Source: Streptomyces sp. NBC_01445 (GTDB lineage: Bacteria; Actinomycetota; Actinomycetes; Streptomycetales; Streptomycetaceae). Taken from it: a DNA stretch of 64,000 bases. Below, in pieces: positions 42,279 through 52,121 of this stretch. Numbering within the stretch: position 1 is the first letter of the stretch; each line of letters begins with the position of its first letter. Position numbers and translations under genes: made by a program. The notes under the pieces are model-generated. The model had not been told where the DNA came from, ran no database searches, and saw only the letters and a list, made by a program, of their open reading frames with translations. The stretch covers positions 10,013,001 to 10,077,000 of the forward strand of contig NZ_CP109485.1 in assembly GCF_035918235.1 (NCBI RefSeq), written 5' to 3'.

Positions 42279-43736
42279 TTACTTGACGATCTCCAGCACC
42301 GCCATCATGCCCGCGTCCTCATGGTTGAGGATGTGGCAGTGAAGCACGGTCTTGCCGGTGTAGTTCCTGAATTGGGTCCGGAGGACGAGCTTCCCCTTGG
42401 CGGGCACGCTCGCCGTGTCCTGCAAGCCGTGGCCGTGGTGCGGTCGGCCGTTGATGCTCATCAACTGGAATTTGTTGACGTGCACGTGGAACGAGTGTTC
42501 CTCGTTGCTGTCGTTACGCACGGTCCACTCCTCGACCGTGTTCAGCTTGGACCGGACGTCCACCCGGTTCGGGTCGAACTGCTTGCCGTTGATGTAGAAC
42601 TTGCTGCCGTCCTTGTTCTCGGAGAACGCGAGGGTGCGCCGGGCGGCGATCGCCGAGTGGCTCAGGTCCGTGACCGGCGCGAAGGCTGAGGTGGGCAGGG
42701 CCGCCGGGTGCGCGGAAGGTCCTTCGGAGACCAGGGTGGCCAGGGTCGCCTGTGGGAACTTGTTGCCGGCCGGCCCGGTGTTGTACGCGAGCGTCTGCAG
42801 CTGGGTACGGCCGGTCGGACCGCCTTGTACGAGCACGTCGAAGCGCGCGCCTGCCGCGAGCAGGAGCGAGTCGGCCGTCCAGATCCGGTCGACGGGGGTG
42901 CCGTCGTGGGCGATCACATGGAACCGCTGACCCTGCAGGTGGATGTTGTAGTAGATGTTGGCGCTGATGTTGGCCAGCCGCCACAGCTGGGTCTCACCCG
43001 GCCGGATGCGGATGGTCGGGTTCAGCTGACCGTTGACGGTGCGATTGGTGGACGCGCCGATGTGCAGGTTCTGGGTCCTGACCGCATCACCCTGGACCTG
43101 GAAGTCCTTGAGCCCGATGACGTGCTCGGTGATGTGGCGCAGCTTCGCCGGGAGGTACTCCTGCAGCCCGTCGACGATCAGGACGCCCGACATGCCCCCG
43201 GCGACCTGCGGTGCCGAGATCGAGTGTGCATGTGAGTGGTACCAGTAGGTGCCGGGCCGCAGGGTGTTCGGAAACTGGTAAGCGTAGTGAAACGTCTGGC
43301 CGGGATCGATATGGACGAAGATGTTGTCGGAGTTGCCGCTCGGCGACACATGAAGTCCATGAACATGCAGATTGGTGAACTCGTTCAGCGAGTTCTTCAT
43401 CGACAGGTCCACCTTGTCCCCCGGCCGGATGCGCAGCGTGGGAGGCATGTAACTGCCGTTGTAGGTGAGGGCCCACAGCTTGCGGCCGCCCACCTCGACC
43501 TTTCGCCTCTCCACGACGAGTTCCACCCGCAGGACCCCGTTGCGGCTCACGAGCTGCGCCGGCTCCTTCAGCGGCGCGCCCTGCGCAACCGCAGGTGACT
43601 GCAAGGGGACAGCCACCGGCTGCTCCTGCGCCGGTTCCCGCTCCGGCGACTGCTCGCCGGAACAGCCACCGACCAGGAGGGCGATGACGACAACGACGGC
43701 AGTGGCCAGTTCGGGCAGCTTGAACCGAGACCGCAT
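42279..43736 (-). CDS. multicopper oxidase, exported lipoprotein
   Basis: 485 residues. The ATG at 43736 follows GGAGAGGT. Residues 1-25 form a lipoprotein signal with lipobox LLVGGC, so the enzyme is anchored outside the membrane. Three cupredoxin domains follow. The trinuclear-cluster and type 1 copper ligands are all visible: HVHGLH, YWYHSHAH, EEHSFHVHVN and HCHILNHEDAGMM with the His-Cys-His and axial Met. It probably oxidises phenolics, metal ions or Cu(I). It stands alone, with an unassigned 300-bp region upstream. The longer frame from 43787 has no better start. Confidence 0.93.
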   Translation of the reverse strand: MRSRFKLPELATAVVVVIALLVGGCSGEQSPEREPAQEQPVAVPLQSPAVAQGAPLKEPAQLVSRNGVLRVELVVERRKVEVGGRKLWALTYNGSYMPPTLRIRPGDKVDLSMKNSLNEFTNLHVHGLHVSPSGNSDNIFVHIDPGQTFHYAYQFPNTLRPGTYWYHSHAHSISAPQVAGGMSGVLIVDGLQEYLPAKLRHITEHVIGLKDFQVQGDAVRTQNLHIGASTNRTVNGQLNPTIRIRPGETQLWRLANISANIYYNIHLQGQRFHVIAHDGTPVDRIWTADSLLLAAGARFDVLVQGGPTGRTQLQTLAYNTGPAGNKFPQATLATLVSEGPSAHPAALPTSAFAPVTDLSHSAIAARRTLAFSENKDGSKFYINGKQFDPNRVDVRSKLNTVEEWTVRNDSNEEHSFHVHVNKFQLMSINGRPHHGHGLQDTASVPAKGKLVLRTQFRNYTGKTVLHCHILNHEDAGMMAVLEIVK

Positions 43737-44099
43737 TACCTCTCCACTCCTGGGACTCCCACATCGCACGTAGCTCACTCCCAGCAAGCACGTGATCCCG
43801 CCTGTGCGCTACCCCGGTGGAGCGTTCGCGCGACACAGCCACCCCCGATGTACGGACGTCGCCCGGCTGCGGGCGCGGACGACGGTCCACTGGGGTGTGG
43901 GCATTCCTGTGGTTGGGATCCGCCGAATCCGGAGGATGCGGAGACCCCGGGCCTGATCAACCGCGGATGCCGGGCAAACCGAGTGCATCCGCAAGATCCA
44001 TCCACGCCACAGGGTTGTTCTCGCCGCCGCGTCTAAAACTGACCGACGGTATTGACGGTTGGGTCTCATGTGCCGAGGAGATCTGCATGATGACCGAAC

Positions 44100-44620
44100 C
44101 GAGCTATCGAGGCGTGCGAGGCACCGGTTGGCGGCGCTGCGCCATGTGGAGAAGGTGAGCGGCAGCGTTGCCGCCACCTGTCGCTACTCCGGCATCAGCC
44201 GCCAGTGCTACTACATCTGGCTGCGGCGCTACGAGGCGGAGGGTGCCGAGGGATTGAGGGACCGCTCCAGCGCGCCGCACCAAACGCCGCATGCCACCCA
44301 GGCAGACATCGTGGAGAAGAACCTCTGGCTGCGGCAGCAGTACCACTTCGATCCGGCCAAGATCGCGATGTACCTGCAGCGCTATCACGACGTCAAGGTC
44401 AGTGCGTCCGGTGTCTGGCGCATCCTGCGGAAGGTGGGCCTCAACCGGCTGCCGGCCTCCCAGCGCTACAAGCGCCGCTCCACCCGCTGGAAGCGGTACG
44501 AGAAGCAGCGCCCCGGCCACCAGCTGCAGGTAGACGTCAACCATCGCCCCACAGCGCCCTCACTGGCCAGACACTCTACGAACGCCTCCGACGGAAGGAT
44601 CAGAACTCACTGTCATGAAC
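44100..44620 (+). pseudogene. IS481-family transposase with internal deletion
   Basis: The N-terminal helix-turn-helix is intact (HVEKVSGSVAATCRYSGISRQ, RRYEAEGAEGLRDRS, then ASQRYKRRSTRWKRYEKQ), up to the first Asp region (LQVDVN). The sequence then jumps out of frame to the extreme C-terminus (HRPHSALTGQTLYERLRRK). The DDE core is deleted, so it is inactive. Confidence 0.85.
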
Positions 44621-44833
44621 CTCCGTCAGGTGCACACCTAGCGCCTGTTGGCTTGCCCCGTTCCTATCCGGCATGGTGGGTGTGTATCCGTCCCAGCCTG
44701 GCCGCACCTGCGCGTCAGCCTCACCGCCGCGGAGGTGGGGCCGTGTTTCGATGACCGGTCCATACGAGTCTGGATAAGGTCATTCGGCCCGTGATCCGAA
44801 TACTGCACCCCGCCGACGAAAGAAGACGCTGAG

Positions 44834-45478
44834 ATGTCTGTGCATGTGATCGTGCTGCCCGGAGGCGGCTACGCGGTGCACGCCGCGCACGAGGCGGAGC
44901 CAATCGTTGGTTGGCTCGAAGGGCTGGGTGTGTCGGCGAGCGTTTTCCGGTATCCGCTCAACACTCGGCATCCCGCACCGCTCGCAGCACTTCGTACCGA
45001 GATCCAGCGCCTGCGGGACAAGGGGGCCGAAACGATCGGAGTCGTGGGCTTCTCCGCCGGTGGGCACCTCGGCGGCCTCGCAGCCCTCACTCCGAACGCT
45101 GACGAGCGGACATCGGTTCAGTTCGCCGTCCTCGGGTATGCGATCACGTCGATGGAGACCGAGACGTATCGGCCCGCGCAGGACATTCTATTGGGCGAGA
45201 ACGCATCGCCGGAGCTGCGCCGATCGACCTCGCTGGATGCGCTGGTCACTCCGTCGTCTCCGCCGTTCTTCCTGTGGCACACGGCGGAGGATCCTTATGT
45301 TCCGCCTGAGCACACCTATCGTCTCGCGATGGCCTTGGCCGCTTTCGATGTGCCCCACACGGTGCACGTCTTCCCTCACGGCCCCCACAGCCTGGGCCTT
45401 GCTCACGGGGCGGGAGAGGCATCGACATGGACACGCTCCGCCGCGTCGTGGATCAGCGAGCAGACTCGATCCGCATAG
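44834..45478 (+). CDS. alpha/beta-hydrolase, acetyl-esterase type
   Basis: 214 residues of the alpha/beta-hydrolase fold (BD-FAE/xylan esterase-like). VLPGGGYAVHAAHEAEPI carries the oxyanion HGG-like motif, VGFSAGGHLGGL the nucleophile Ser, HTAEDPYVPP the catalytic Asp and FPHGPHSLGLAH the catalytic His. The fold is complete. No signal peptide is present, so it is cytosolic. It likely deacetylates an oligosaccharide or small ester. The ATG at 44834 follows AGAAGACGCTGAG. The neighbours are remnants, so its operon context is uninformative. Confidence 0.88.
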   Translation: MSVHVIVLPGGGYAVHAAHEAEPIVGWLEGLGVSASVFRYPLNTRHPAPLAALRTEIQRLRDKGAETIGVVGFSAGGHLGGLAALTPNADERTSVQFAVLGYAITSMETETYRPAQDILLGENASPELRRSTSLDALVTPSSPPFFLWHTAEDPYVPPEHTYRLAMALAAFDVPHTVHVFPHGPHSLGLAHGAGEASTWTRSAASWISEQTRSA

Positions 45479-45639
45479 GAAGTATGGGAGTGCCAGGTGC
45501 TGCCCTCCCTGTCTGCATGGCAGGTTGGGGCGACGGCCCTTCATCGGCCAGGTGGGAATTGCTCCCCGAACATCGGCGATCCACTCGCAGACTCGGTTCG
45601 GGTTGCTTCGTCCTCCCATACGTCCCCGTGCTCGGCGAG

Positions 45640-46145
45640 CTTGTTCCTTCACCGATGTCCAGCATCCAGATGCCACGGGGCCGTCGGTACAGAGGGCGAG
45701 GACGGTGCCGTGCGGCAGGCTGAACTCGGCTGTATCGAAGGGGGAGTGGCGGCGCCAAGTGGGAGTTGACGGGAAGGCCGAGCACGTAGCTGATTCCGCC
45801 GGGCGGGAGTATGACGGGCGGAAGCTGGCCGGCAGTATTGGCCTGGCGCATGCGGCTCACCGGGTCGTAGACGATGCAGAGGCAGGTGGCGTGGAAGCCG
45901 TCCCCCAGCCCGCTGACGATTTCGTTTAGGTGGAAGAAGAGCTCATCCAAGGGCTGCTCGAGATCGAGGAGCGTACGGCCCGCTGTGCGCAGCCGACCCA
46001 TCGTGACGGCCGCTGACAGACCGTTTCCCATCACGTCCCCGGTCACCAGAGCGACCTGCTCGGCCGACAGCGGGATGACGTCGTACCAGTCGCCGCCGAC
46101 AGCCGTGCCTTCACCGGCGGGCTGATAGCGGGCGGCGGTGGTCAC
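45640..46145 (-). pseudogene. SpoIIE-type PP2C phosphatase remnant
   Basis: The frame opens within the catalytic domain: ARYQPAGEGTAVGGDWYDV with the metal-binding Asp, VTGDVMGNGLSAAVTMGRLR, then VYDPVSRMRQANTAGQLPPV. The next part (YTDGPVASG) is in another frame and the end is lost. The N-terminal GAF/PAS sensor region is also missing. It was a Rsb-type regulator of an anti-anti-sigma partner. Confidence 0.75.
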
Positions 46146-46263
46146 AGCGGGCAGGAGCTCCGCCCCTAGCTGTCGCCGCGGTTACCGAGTATCAGGTCGC
46201 CCGGATTGCATCGGGCATCGGGTGGCGGCCGTGGGCGGCCCAGACCGCTTCGATGGGTCGGGT

Positions 46264-46560
46264 CTACTGGTCGGCCAAGCTGGCCTGCGGGTTGAACACG
46301 GGGTTGCCTGCCGCGGCGGCCACCTCGTCCTGAGAGACGTCCCAGTGCTCTACCACCAGGCCGGTGAAGCGGAAGATGCCATCCGAGGAGGTGTGTGTCG
46401 AACCTGCAGGAGTGCCCGCCGTGGACCATGAGCAGGTCACCCTCGGTGGTGATCGCTCCTGGCTCGTAGCGGGTGGCGTCGGGCGGGCAATAGGTGTGGC
46501 CGGGGGCGACGCTCTGAACTGGTGGCCCGGTGGTGAGGGGTGTGGGTCAGGCGGAGTGGC
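46264..46560 (-). pseudogene. SnoaL-like (NTF2-fold) protein remnant
   Basis: Pieces in different frames give VHGGHS, DGIFRFTGLVVEHWDVSQDEV and GNPVFNPQASLA, the conserved C-terminal half of SnoaL-like polyketide cyclase/ester-cyclase proteins. Several frameshifts separate them and the N-terminus is lacking. Confidence 0.6.
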
Positions 46561-46663
46561 TGCAGAGTTTGTCGACGTACGTGCGCACATCCACATCGGG
46601 CAGCGTCCAGGGCAGGAAGATGACCCGGTAGACGACGGGGGCGGCCACCTGGTCGATGACGTC
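46547..46663 (-). pseudogene. TetR family C-terminal tail
   Basis: The residues DDVIDQVAAPVVYRVIFLPW followed by DVRTYVDKL match the end of a TetR ligand domain (G-P-x-Y-Y-R-x-L). The DNA-binding part is missing, and an SDR fragment joins directly on the opposite strand. Confidence 0.55.
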
Positions 46664-46673
46664 GTCGCCGCTG

Positions 46674-47306
46674 AAGGTGCTGCTGGCCCGGGGTGCAGCC
46701 AAGGTGTATGCGGGCGTCCGCAGCCCCGAGGGCTTTCGGGAGCCGGGGTCGAGGCGTTGCGTCTCGATGTCGCCGATGCGGACCAGATCGCGGCTGCGGC
46801 GGTGGCGGCGTCCGACGCGACCATCGTCATCAACAACGCTGGTATCCAGGCCGGGCCGGCCCTGTTGGAGGGGTCTTTGGAGGGTGCTCGGCGCGAGCTG
46901 GAGGTGAACTATCTGGGTGCCTGGGCGGTCTCGCGGGCTTTCGCGCCGGTGCTCGCGGCCAACGGGGGCGGAGCCCTGGTGAACATGCTGTCGGTGGCGT
47001 CGTGGCGGGTGAACAATCGGTGGCCCAGTTACGCGGCATCGAAGGCTGCCGAGTGGTCGCTGACCAATGCCTTGCGCGTTGGTCTGCGACAGCAGGGAAC
47101 ACTTGTTGTCGGGGTGCATGTAGGGCCCTGTAGACACAGACGCCACCGCGAGTGTCAACGTTCCGAAAGTGCCGGCTGCGGAAGTGGCGGCGCAGACCAT
47201 GGACGAGATCAGCCGCGACGTGACCGAGGTATTGGTCGATGAGGCTTCCCGCCGCGTGCGCGCGGCGTTGTCCGGCCCCGTGGAGCTCCTGGAACCAGAG
47301 CGCTGA
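46674..47306 (+). pseudogene. SDR pseudogene, two frameshifts and lost N-terminus
   Basis: The pieces KVLLARGAAKVYAGVRSPEGF, then LRLDVADADQIAAAAVAAS, IVINNAGI, SVASWRVNNRWPSYAASKAAEW, then PVDTDATASVNVPKV and an SDR-like end. The first and last lie in different frames from the middle (junctions near 46740 and 47125). The glycine-rich nucleotide loop is missing. Active-site Ser, Tyr and Lys are preserved in the middle frame. Confidence 0.8.
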
Positions 47307-47938
47307 GCGGTAACGGAGAGGCAGAGCTGCCTGCGATGTCGTCGTCCGCGGGGCGGGGCGATCGGTTCTGCGCAGCCGGGCTCGTACGGCCGGCGCGGGG
47401 GGCTCCGGGCTGTGGGCCTGGAGCTCGAGAATCGGTCCACCCCAGCGCCTCCCAGCTGGTTGTGATGCTGACGTCGTTGATGCGGATCGGGGCGATCATG
47501 CGCTCCCGGGATCCGGCCCATCACGGGCCGTCTCTACCGTGGCCTTCACATACGGCTTGCGGTTGGGGGAGGTGCCCAGCGCCAAACTCATCAGCGCGGC
47601 CAAGTGTTCTGTACACGATCACGACGCCCCGCGCGGATCACTGCGTACTCCCGGTTCTGTCGGCGCCGAGCAGCACAACCCCCACGACCACAGCGCAACA
47701 GCAAGAAGAGGAGGAGTTACCCGGCCGCCACCCACGGCATCGAAGAAGGCTACGCGACATCTGGCTGATGGCTGGGGGACTCACTCGGGGATGTCAGCCC
47801 CTTCGGCGAGGGTGCGGGACACGGTGGCGATCGAGGCCTCGGCCCGTCATCAGGACGGTGAAGGCGTGTGCACCCTCGGGAACCGTCGTGGGCTTCCTCA
47901 ACGAGGTGGCATAGCTGTCTCAGCTGGCGTCCCAGGGC
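47307..47938. other. no supported gene
   Basis: Open frames here lack motifs. One possible short run (AFTYGLRLGEVPSAKLISAAK near 47540-47600) could not be assigned. Confidence 0.4.
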
Positions 47939-48865
47939 CTACCCCTTCCCAGCCCGCAGTCCCGGTGTAGCTTCGACGAGGCTGTCGAAGCCCGATGGCG
48001 GGCGGCCCAGGAGTTCCGTCACATCGTTGGTGCTCCGGTCGTAACGGTTCTCCCTGTGCAGGCGGGCCATCGTGGAGATGTGGGCAAAGACATGCGGCGT
48101 CAGGCCCAGCGGCTTGAGGTCGCGCTCAACCCATTCGTCGTACGGCACGTCGAGGTACGTCACGGTGCGTCCCAGCGCATCGGAGAACTCGGCGGCGATC
48201 ATGGTCATGTCGCGGGAGGCGGCGCCGGTCAGTTCGTAGACCCGGCCGACCGGTGGTGAAGGGTCGAGCAGCAGTCGGGTGACCACCTCAGCCACGTCGC
48301 GGGTGGCCACCGGCGAGGTGCGTGCGGTGCCGAAGGGGAGGCGGATGGTGTTGTCGCGTCGGATGGAGGCCACGGCGAGCATGCCGAAGAGTGGGTTCTC
48401 CATGAACACCGTCGGCCGGATGTGGACGACGGGCAGCCCGGACCAGTTGAGGACGTGTTCGGAGAGCCAGTGCAGCCGCTGCTGGCTCGACTCCGTGCTG
48501 CTGGTGAGGTTCATCTGAGAAACGGTCATCTGTGAGATGTTCACCAGCAGTTCGAGCTGACCGCTCTCAAGGCCCGCTGCCGCCACGGTTGCCGTGGCCT
48601 CCAGATAGTCGGCCGAAGGACTCATCCCGAAGTAGGCTCTGCGGCATCCCTCCAGGGCCGCCACCACGTCCGTTCCACGCGTGAGATCACCGACCACCAC
48701 CTCGACGCCGCTGATGGCCCGCAGAGCGGCGGCACGGTCGTCGTCGTGGTGCACCAGGGCTCGCACCGGCACCCCGTGTTCGCGCAACTCCCTGACGACC
48801 TTCCCACCCACACCCCCGATGCCACCGGCGGCACCGGTGACCAGGATCGGATCAGCACTCGGCAA
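47939..48865 (-). CDS. NmrA-like NAD(P)H-binding reductase
   Basis: 308 residues of an atypical extended SDR. The N-terminal VTGAAGGIGGVGGKVVRELREHG nucleotide-binding motif is long by three residues (G-G-I-G-G-V-G-G). VRALVHHDDD and VVVGDLTRG follow, then LLVNISQ and the substrate region HIRPTVFMENPL. It resembles NmrA/azoreductase-type proteins that lack the SDR Tyr-x-x-x-Lys. It may be a redox sensor or a quinone/azo reductase. The ATG at 48865 is in the usual place. The gene is complete. Confidence 0.85.
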   Translation of the reverse strand: MPSADPILVTGAAGGIGGVGGKVVRELREHGVPVRALVHHDDDRAAALRAISGVEVVVGDLTRGTDVVAALEGCRRAYFGMSPSADYLEATATVAAAGLESGQLELLVNISQMTVSQMNLTSSTESSQQRLHWLSEHVLNWSGLPVVHIRPTVFMENPLFGMLAVASIRRDNTIRLPFGTARTSPVATRDVAEVVTRLLLDPSPPVGRVYELTGAASRDMTMIAAEFSDALGRTVTYLDVPYDEWVERDLKPLGLTPHVFAHISTMARLHRENRYDRSTNDVTELLGRPPSGFDSLVEATPGLRAGKG

Positions 48866-49007
48866 GGTGCCCTCCCGCAGTCGACAACTCGTTCCGTCTA
48901 TCTATGGCACGCGGACCGCCCCCCTGCGCGCGCCGGCCGCGGGGGCCACCCGTCAGGAGTAGCCGCCTTGGGCGGTCGACGCCGCAGATGTCGGGCCCGG
49001 TACCGCC

Positions 49008-49206
49008 AGTGCACGCGTCACTCGACACCACCACGCCCAGCGGCCGTCCGGTGTTCCACGTGTTCGCGGCGCTCGCGGAGTTCATCCGCGAACTGATCGT
49101 GCAGGGCACCCACGAGGGCCTGGAGGCGGCGTGGGCCCGCGGCGAACGGATCGGCCGGCCGGCCGCCACGGCGGAGGCCCCGGACTCCAGGCACCGCTCA
49201 GCTTGA
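49008..49206 (+). pseudogene. serine recombinase (resolvase) fragment
   Basis: The residues LDTTTPSGRPVFHVFAALAEFIREL followed by GTHEGLEAAWARGE match the end of the catalytic domain and long E helix of resolvase-type serine recombinases, here cut into two short runs. The Ser-bearing N-terminus and DNA-binding tail are absent. Confidence 0.8.
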
Positions 49207-49444
49207 AAGTCAGAGCCCTCCCGTTGGCTGATCCAGAGGTCGAAACTCCGCAGGCGAGTACCCCTCCGGTGCAGCGCGCCGCTTAGGGTTTTTACTAATA
49301 TGTACAAATCGAACTAGACCATGCAGTCCGTGAGGTAGGACGGCGGAGGACTCCGCCGTCGGTGAGGTCGTAGTTGCCGCATACCGGCGCGCTGGGCCCT
49401 CGGTCGGCCTCTGGCCGAGCTGCCGCAAGGGAGATGTGGACATC

Positions 49445-50194
49445 ATGGGACAGCTTGATGGCAAGATCAGTCTGGTGACTGGTGGCTCGACCGGGATCGG
49501 TCTGGCTATAGCCCGTCGGTTCGTCGCCGAGGGCGCCACCGTGTACCTCACAGGCCGGCGCAAACCCGAACTTGATGCGGCTGTCGAAACCCTCGGGGGA
49601 CGGGCCATCGGCATACAAAGCGATGTCTCGCATCTCGACGCTCTGGATGAGTTGTTCGCGATCATCCAGGGCGGTAGCGGACGCCTGGATATCGTCGTCG
49701 CCAACGCCGGCGGCGGCGAGCTGGCTCGACTGGGAGAGATCACCGAGGAGCAGTACCGTTCAACCTTCGACATCAACGTCAAGGGGACGATCTTCACAGT
49801 TCAGAAGGCACTCCCGTTGCTGCCGGACGGGGCCTCAGTCATCGTGCTCTCGTCCACCAACGCGTCGATGGGCGTCCAGGCCATGACGGTCTACAGTGCC
49901 ACCAAGGCCGCCATCCGCAACCTGGCCCGCACCTGGGCCGCCGAACTCGCGGGGCGCGGCATCCGTGTCAATGCCCTCAGCCCGGGACCGATAGAGACCC
50001 CGGGCATCCGCGGGCTGGGCAGCCCGGCAAAGGGCGAACAGCAGTTGGCGGACCGTCTCGCCGACGAGATTCCCCTCGGCAGGATAGGACGCCCCGACGA
50101 AGTCGCCGCCATGGCCGTCTTTCTCGCCTCTGACCAGAGTTCCTTCACCACGGGAGCCGAACTCTTCGTTGACGGCGGCCTTGTCCAGGTCTGA
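49445..50194 (+). CDS. SDR family oxidoreductase
   Basis: 249 residues, classical SDR and complete: TGGSTGIGLA loop, YLTGRRKPEL (an Arg pair after strand 2 suggests NADP), VVANAGGGEL, STNASMG, YSATKAA, and the terminal FTTGAELFVDGG. The ATG at 49445 follows GGGAG by 11 nt, and an in-phase GTG at 49436 is too close to that site. It resembles the decayed SDR at 299-954. The AT-rich stretch near 49287-49312 (TTTTTACTAATATGTAC) is the probable promoter. Confidence 0.92.
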   Translation: MGQLDGKISLVTGGSTGIGLAIARRFVAEGATVYLTGRRKPELDAAVETLGGRAIGIQSDVSHLDALDELFAIIQGGSGRLDIVVANAGGGELARLGEITEEQYRSTFDINVKGTIFTVQKALPLLPDGASVIVLSSTNASMGVQAMTVYSATKAAIRNLARTWAAELAGRGIRVNALSPGPIETPGIRGLGSPAKGEQQLADRLADEIPLGRIGRPDEVAAMAVFLASDQSSFTTGAELFVDGGLVQV

Positions 50195-50301
50195 ATGCGG
50201 CCGCCCTATGCCGGCATGGCCGCGATGAGAGGCCGGACGATGGCTTGGCCCACCAGCCGGCGGTAGTTATTCACGGGTTTTCTTAGGGCCTGTCCGGCGG
50301 A

Positions 50302-51237
50302 TCACGGGACCCGGAACGCTCGCCGGTAGGCGCCCGGGGTCGTGCCTATCTCGGAGCGGAAGCGGCGGCGCAGGTTGACCGCGGAGGTGAGGCCGACGCG
50401 GGCTGCGATTGCCTCGACCGGCAATTCCGTCTCCTCCAGCAGGGTGCGGGCTGCGGCCACCCGACGGGAGAGCAACCATGCACCCGGGCTCGTGTCGAGC
50501 TGGTGGGCGAAGCGTCGGGCCAGGGTGCGGGGCGATACGCCGAGGTACGCGGCCAGGTCGTCTACCGACAGCGGTGTGTCGAGGCGCTCGTCAGCCCATT
50601 TGAGCAGGCTGTTGAGCGCATTCCCGGGCGGTGGGGGCGGCGCGTGCGGAGCCTGACCGGCCTCGCGGTGCGGCGGCAGCACCATGTGCCGCGTGAGCAG
50701 AGCGGCGTACGCGGCCCCATGATCCTTCCGGACCAGATGCAGGCACAGGTCGAACCCCGCGCCCGCGCCTGCGCTGGTGGCGACGTCACCGTGATCCACG
50801 TAAAGCCTGTCCGGCTCCACGCGCACCCGGGGGAACTCACGCCGGAGTTGCTCGGCACGCGCCCAGTGCGTGGTGGCCGAGCGGCCGTCCAGCAGTCCCG
50901 TGCGGGCCAGCGCGAACACCCCAGAACAGATCGTGACCAGCCGCGCCCCACGCGCGTGCGCCCGCCTCAGCGCGCGGCGCACGACATCTGTGAGCGGCGC
51001 GTCCACCGGCAGCCAGCCCGGGATGATCACGGTGTCCGCGGTCTCGAGCGCCGATAGGCCCTGCGACACGGACATCGCGTACCCGCCCGTGGTCGGCACT
51101 GAGCCGGGCGTCTCCGTGCACGATTCGAATTCGTAGTGCTGCGGCACCCCGGGCCGCTTGGTGCCGAAGACCTCGACGGCGCAGCCGAGCTCGAAGACCG
51201 ACTGCACCGGCCGTACCAGGGCCACCACGCGATGCAT
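50302..51237 (-). CDS. GlxA-type AraC family regulator
   Basis: 311 residues. The N-terminal DJ-1/PfpI-like domain has VVALVRPVQSVFELGCAVEVFG, IPGWLP, and VTICSGVFALA with the nucleophile-elbow Cys. The C-terminal double helix-turn-helix is of AraC type (DDLAAYLGVSPRTLARRFAHQLDTSPGAWLL, then AIAARVGLTSAVNLRRRFRSEIGTTPGAYRRAF, here quoted in short runs). Such proteins are transcription activators in Streptomyces. It is divergent from the cupin gene, 72 bp away, which it probably controls. An in-phase ATG at 51255 is an alternative start. Confidence 0.9.
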   Translation of the reverse strand: MHRVVALVRPVQSVFELGCAVEVFGTKRPGVPQHYEFESCTETPGSVPTTGGYAMSVSQGLSALETADTVIIPGWLPVDAPLTDVVRRALRRAHARGARLVTICSGVFALARTGLLDGRSATTHWARAEQLRREFPRVRVEPDRLYVDHGDVATSAGAGAGFDLCLHLVRKDHGAAYAALLTRHMVLPPHREAGQAPHAPPPPPGNALNSLLKWADERLDTPLSVDDLAAYLGVSPRTLARRFAHQLDTSPGAWLLSRRVAAARTLLEETELPVEAIAARVGLTSAVNLRRRFRSEIGTTPGAYRRAFRVP

Positions 51238-51309
51238 GGCAGGAAAGTACCCCATGATGTCATCGGAGTCTCTGTCCTGCCACGGCCCGCGCACGGCACT
51301 GTTGCAGGC

Positions 51310-51645
51310 ATGCACCCTGAGATCCTCGCGCAGGAGGGTTACACCTCCGTCTCTGTCGACGAAGCCCCGGTCCGTGAGCTGTTCCCCGGGATCCGGCTGC
51401 GTCCCCTGTGGCGAGGACCGGCCGGCGCGCACGCCAACGTGCTGGAGATGGAGGCGGGTACCTCCTGGCCGCGCCGCGACGTCCACGAGCCCGGCCCGGA
51501 GGAGGTCTACGTAGTTGCCGGCACCTTCAACGACGGAGCACGCGACTACCCTGCTGGCACGTTCCTGCACGCCCCGGCCGGGTCGTGGCACGTGCCCTCG
51601 ACCACCACCGGCTGCACGCTGTTCCTCTTCTACCCAGAGGGCTAG
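51310..51645 (+). CDS. cupin domain protein (ChrR-like)
   Basis: 111 residues, a single small cupin: NVLEMEAGTSWPRRDVHEPGPEEVYVVAGTF carries the first metal motif, with a His/Glu pair. HAPAGSWHVPSTTTGC carries the second. It is probably a metal-binding beta-barrel enzyme or sensor. The divergent GlxA-type regulator suggests ligand-controlled expression. It starts with ATG at 51310. An IS5 remnant lies immediately after its stop. Confidence 0.85.
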   Translation: MHPEILAQEGYTSVSVDEAPVRELFPGIRLRPLWRGPAGAHANVLEMEAGTSWPRRDVHEPGPEEVYVVAGTFNDGARDYPAGTFLHAPAGSWHVPSTTTGCTLFLFYPEG

Positions 51646-51657
51646 CGGTCCGCCGGA

Positions 51658-52000
51658 TCATGGGCGGAGCCAGAGTCGGATCGCGGTAACGGTGACGGTG
51701 CCGTGGAACATGTAGGCGCGCTTGTCGAACCTCGTAGCTACGGCCCTGAAGTTCTTGAGGGCGTTGATCGTTCGCTCGACTTCGTTCCTGCGCTTGTAGA
51801 TCGTCTTGTCGAAGCCAGCAGGTCGGCCGCCCTTGCTTCAGCGGTGCCTGCGGTTGGCCCGCTGGTTCTGCGGCTCGGGATGGTGTGCTTGATCTGGCGC
51901 CGTCGCAGGTAGCGGCGGTTGCGGCGCGAAGAATAGGTTTTGTCGCCGCCGAGATGGTCGGGCCGGGTGCGCGGGTGGCCGCCACCCAGCCGGTCCACGC
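51658..52000 (-). pseudogene. IS5-family transposase C-terminal remnant
   Basis: The minus strand gives RTRPDHLGGDKTYSSRRNRRYLRRR and RQIKHTIPSRR in one frame, then FDKTIYKRRNEVERTINALKNF and HGTVTVTAIRLWLRP in another. The catalytic Glu region (NEVERTIN) is present but out of frame with the second Asp. The N-terminal half is missing. Confidence 0.8.
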
Positions 52001-52121
52001 GGATGCATCCTCCAGGGCGAGACCCTCGCGGCGATGCACTACAGCCGGGACATCAGCAGGCTGGGAGACCGCGACAACTGGACCCGGGCCACCTCCACCG
52101 GCAGCCCCTGACCAGGTACCG

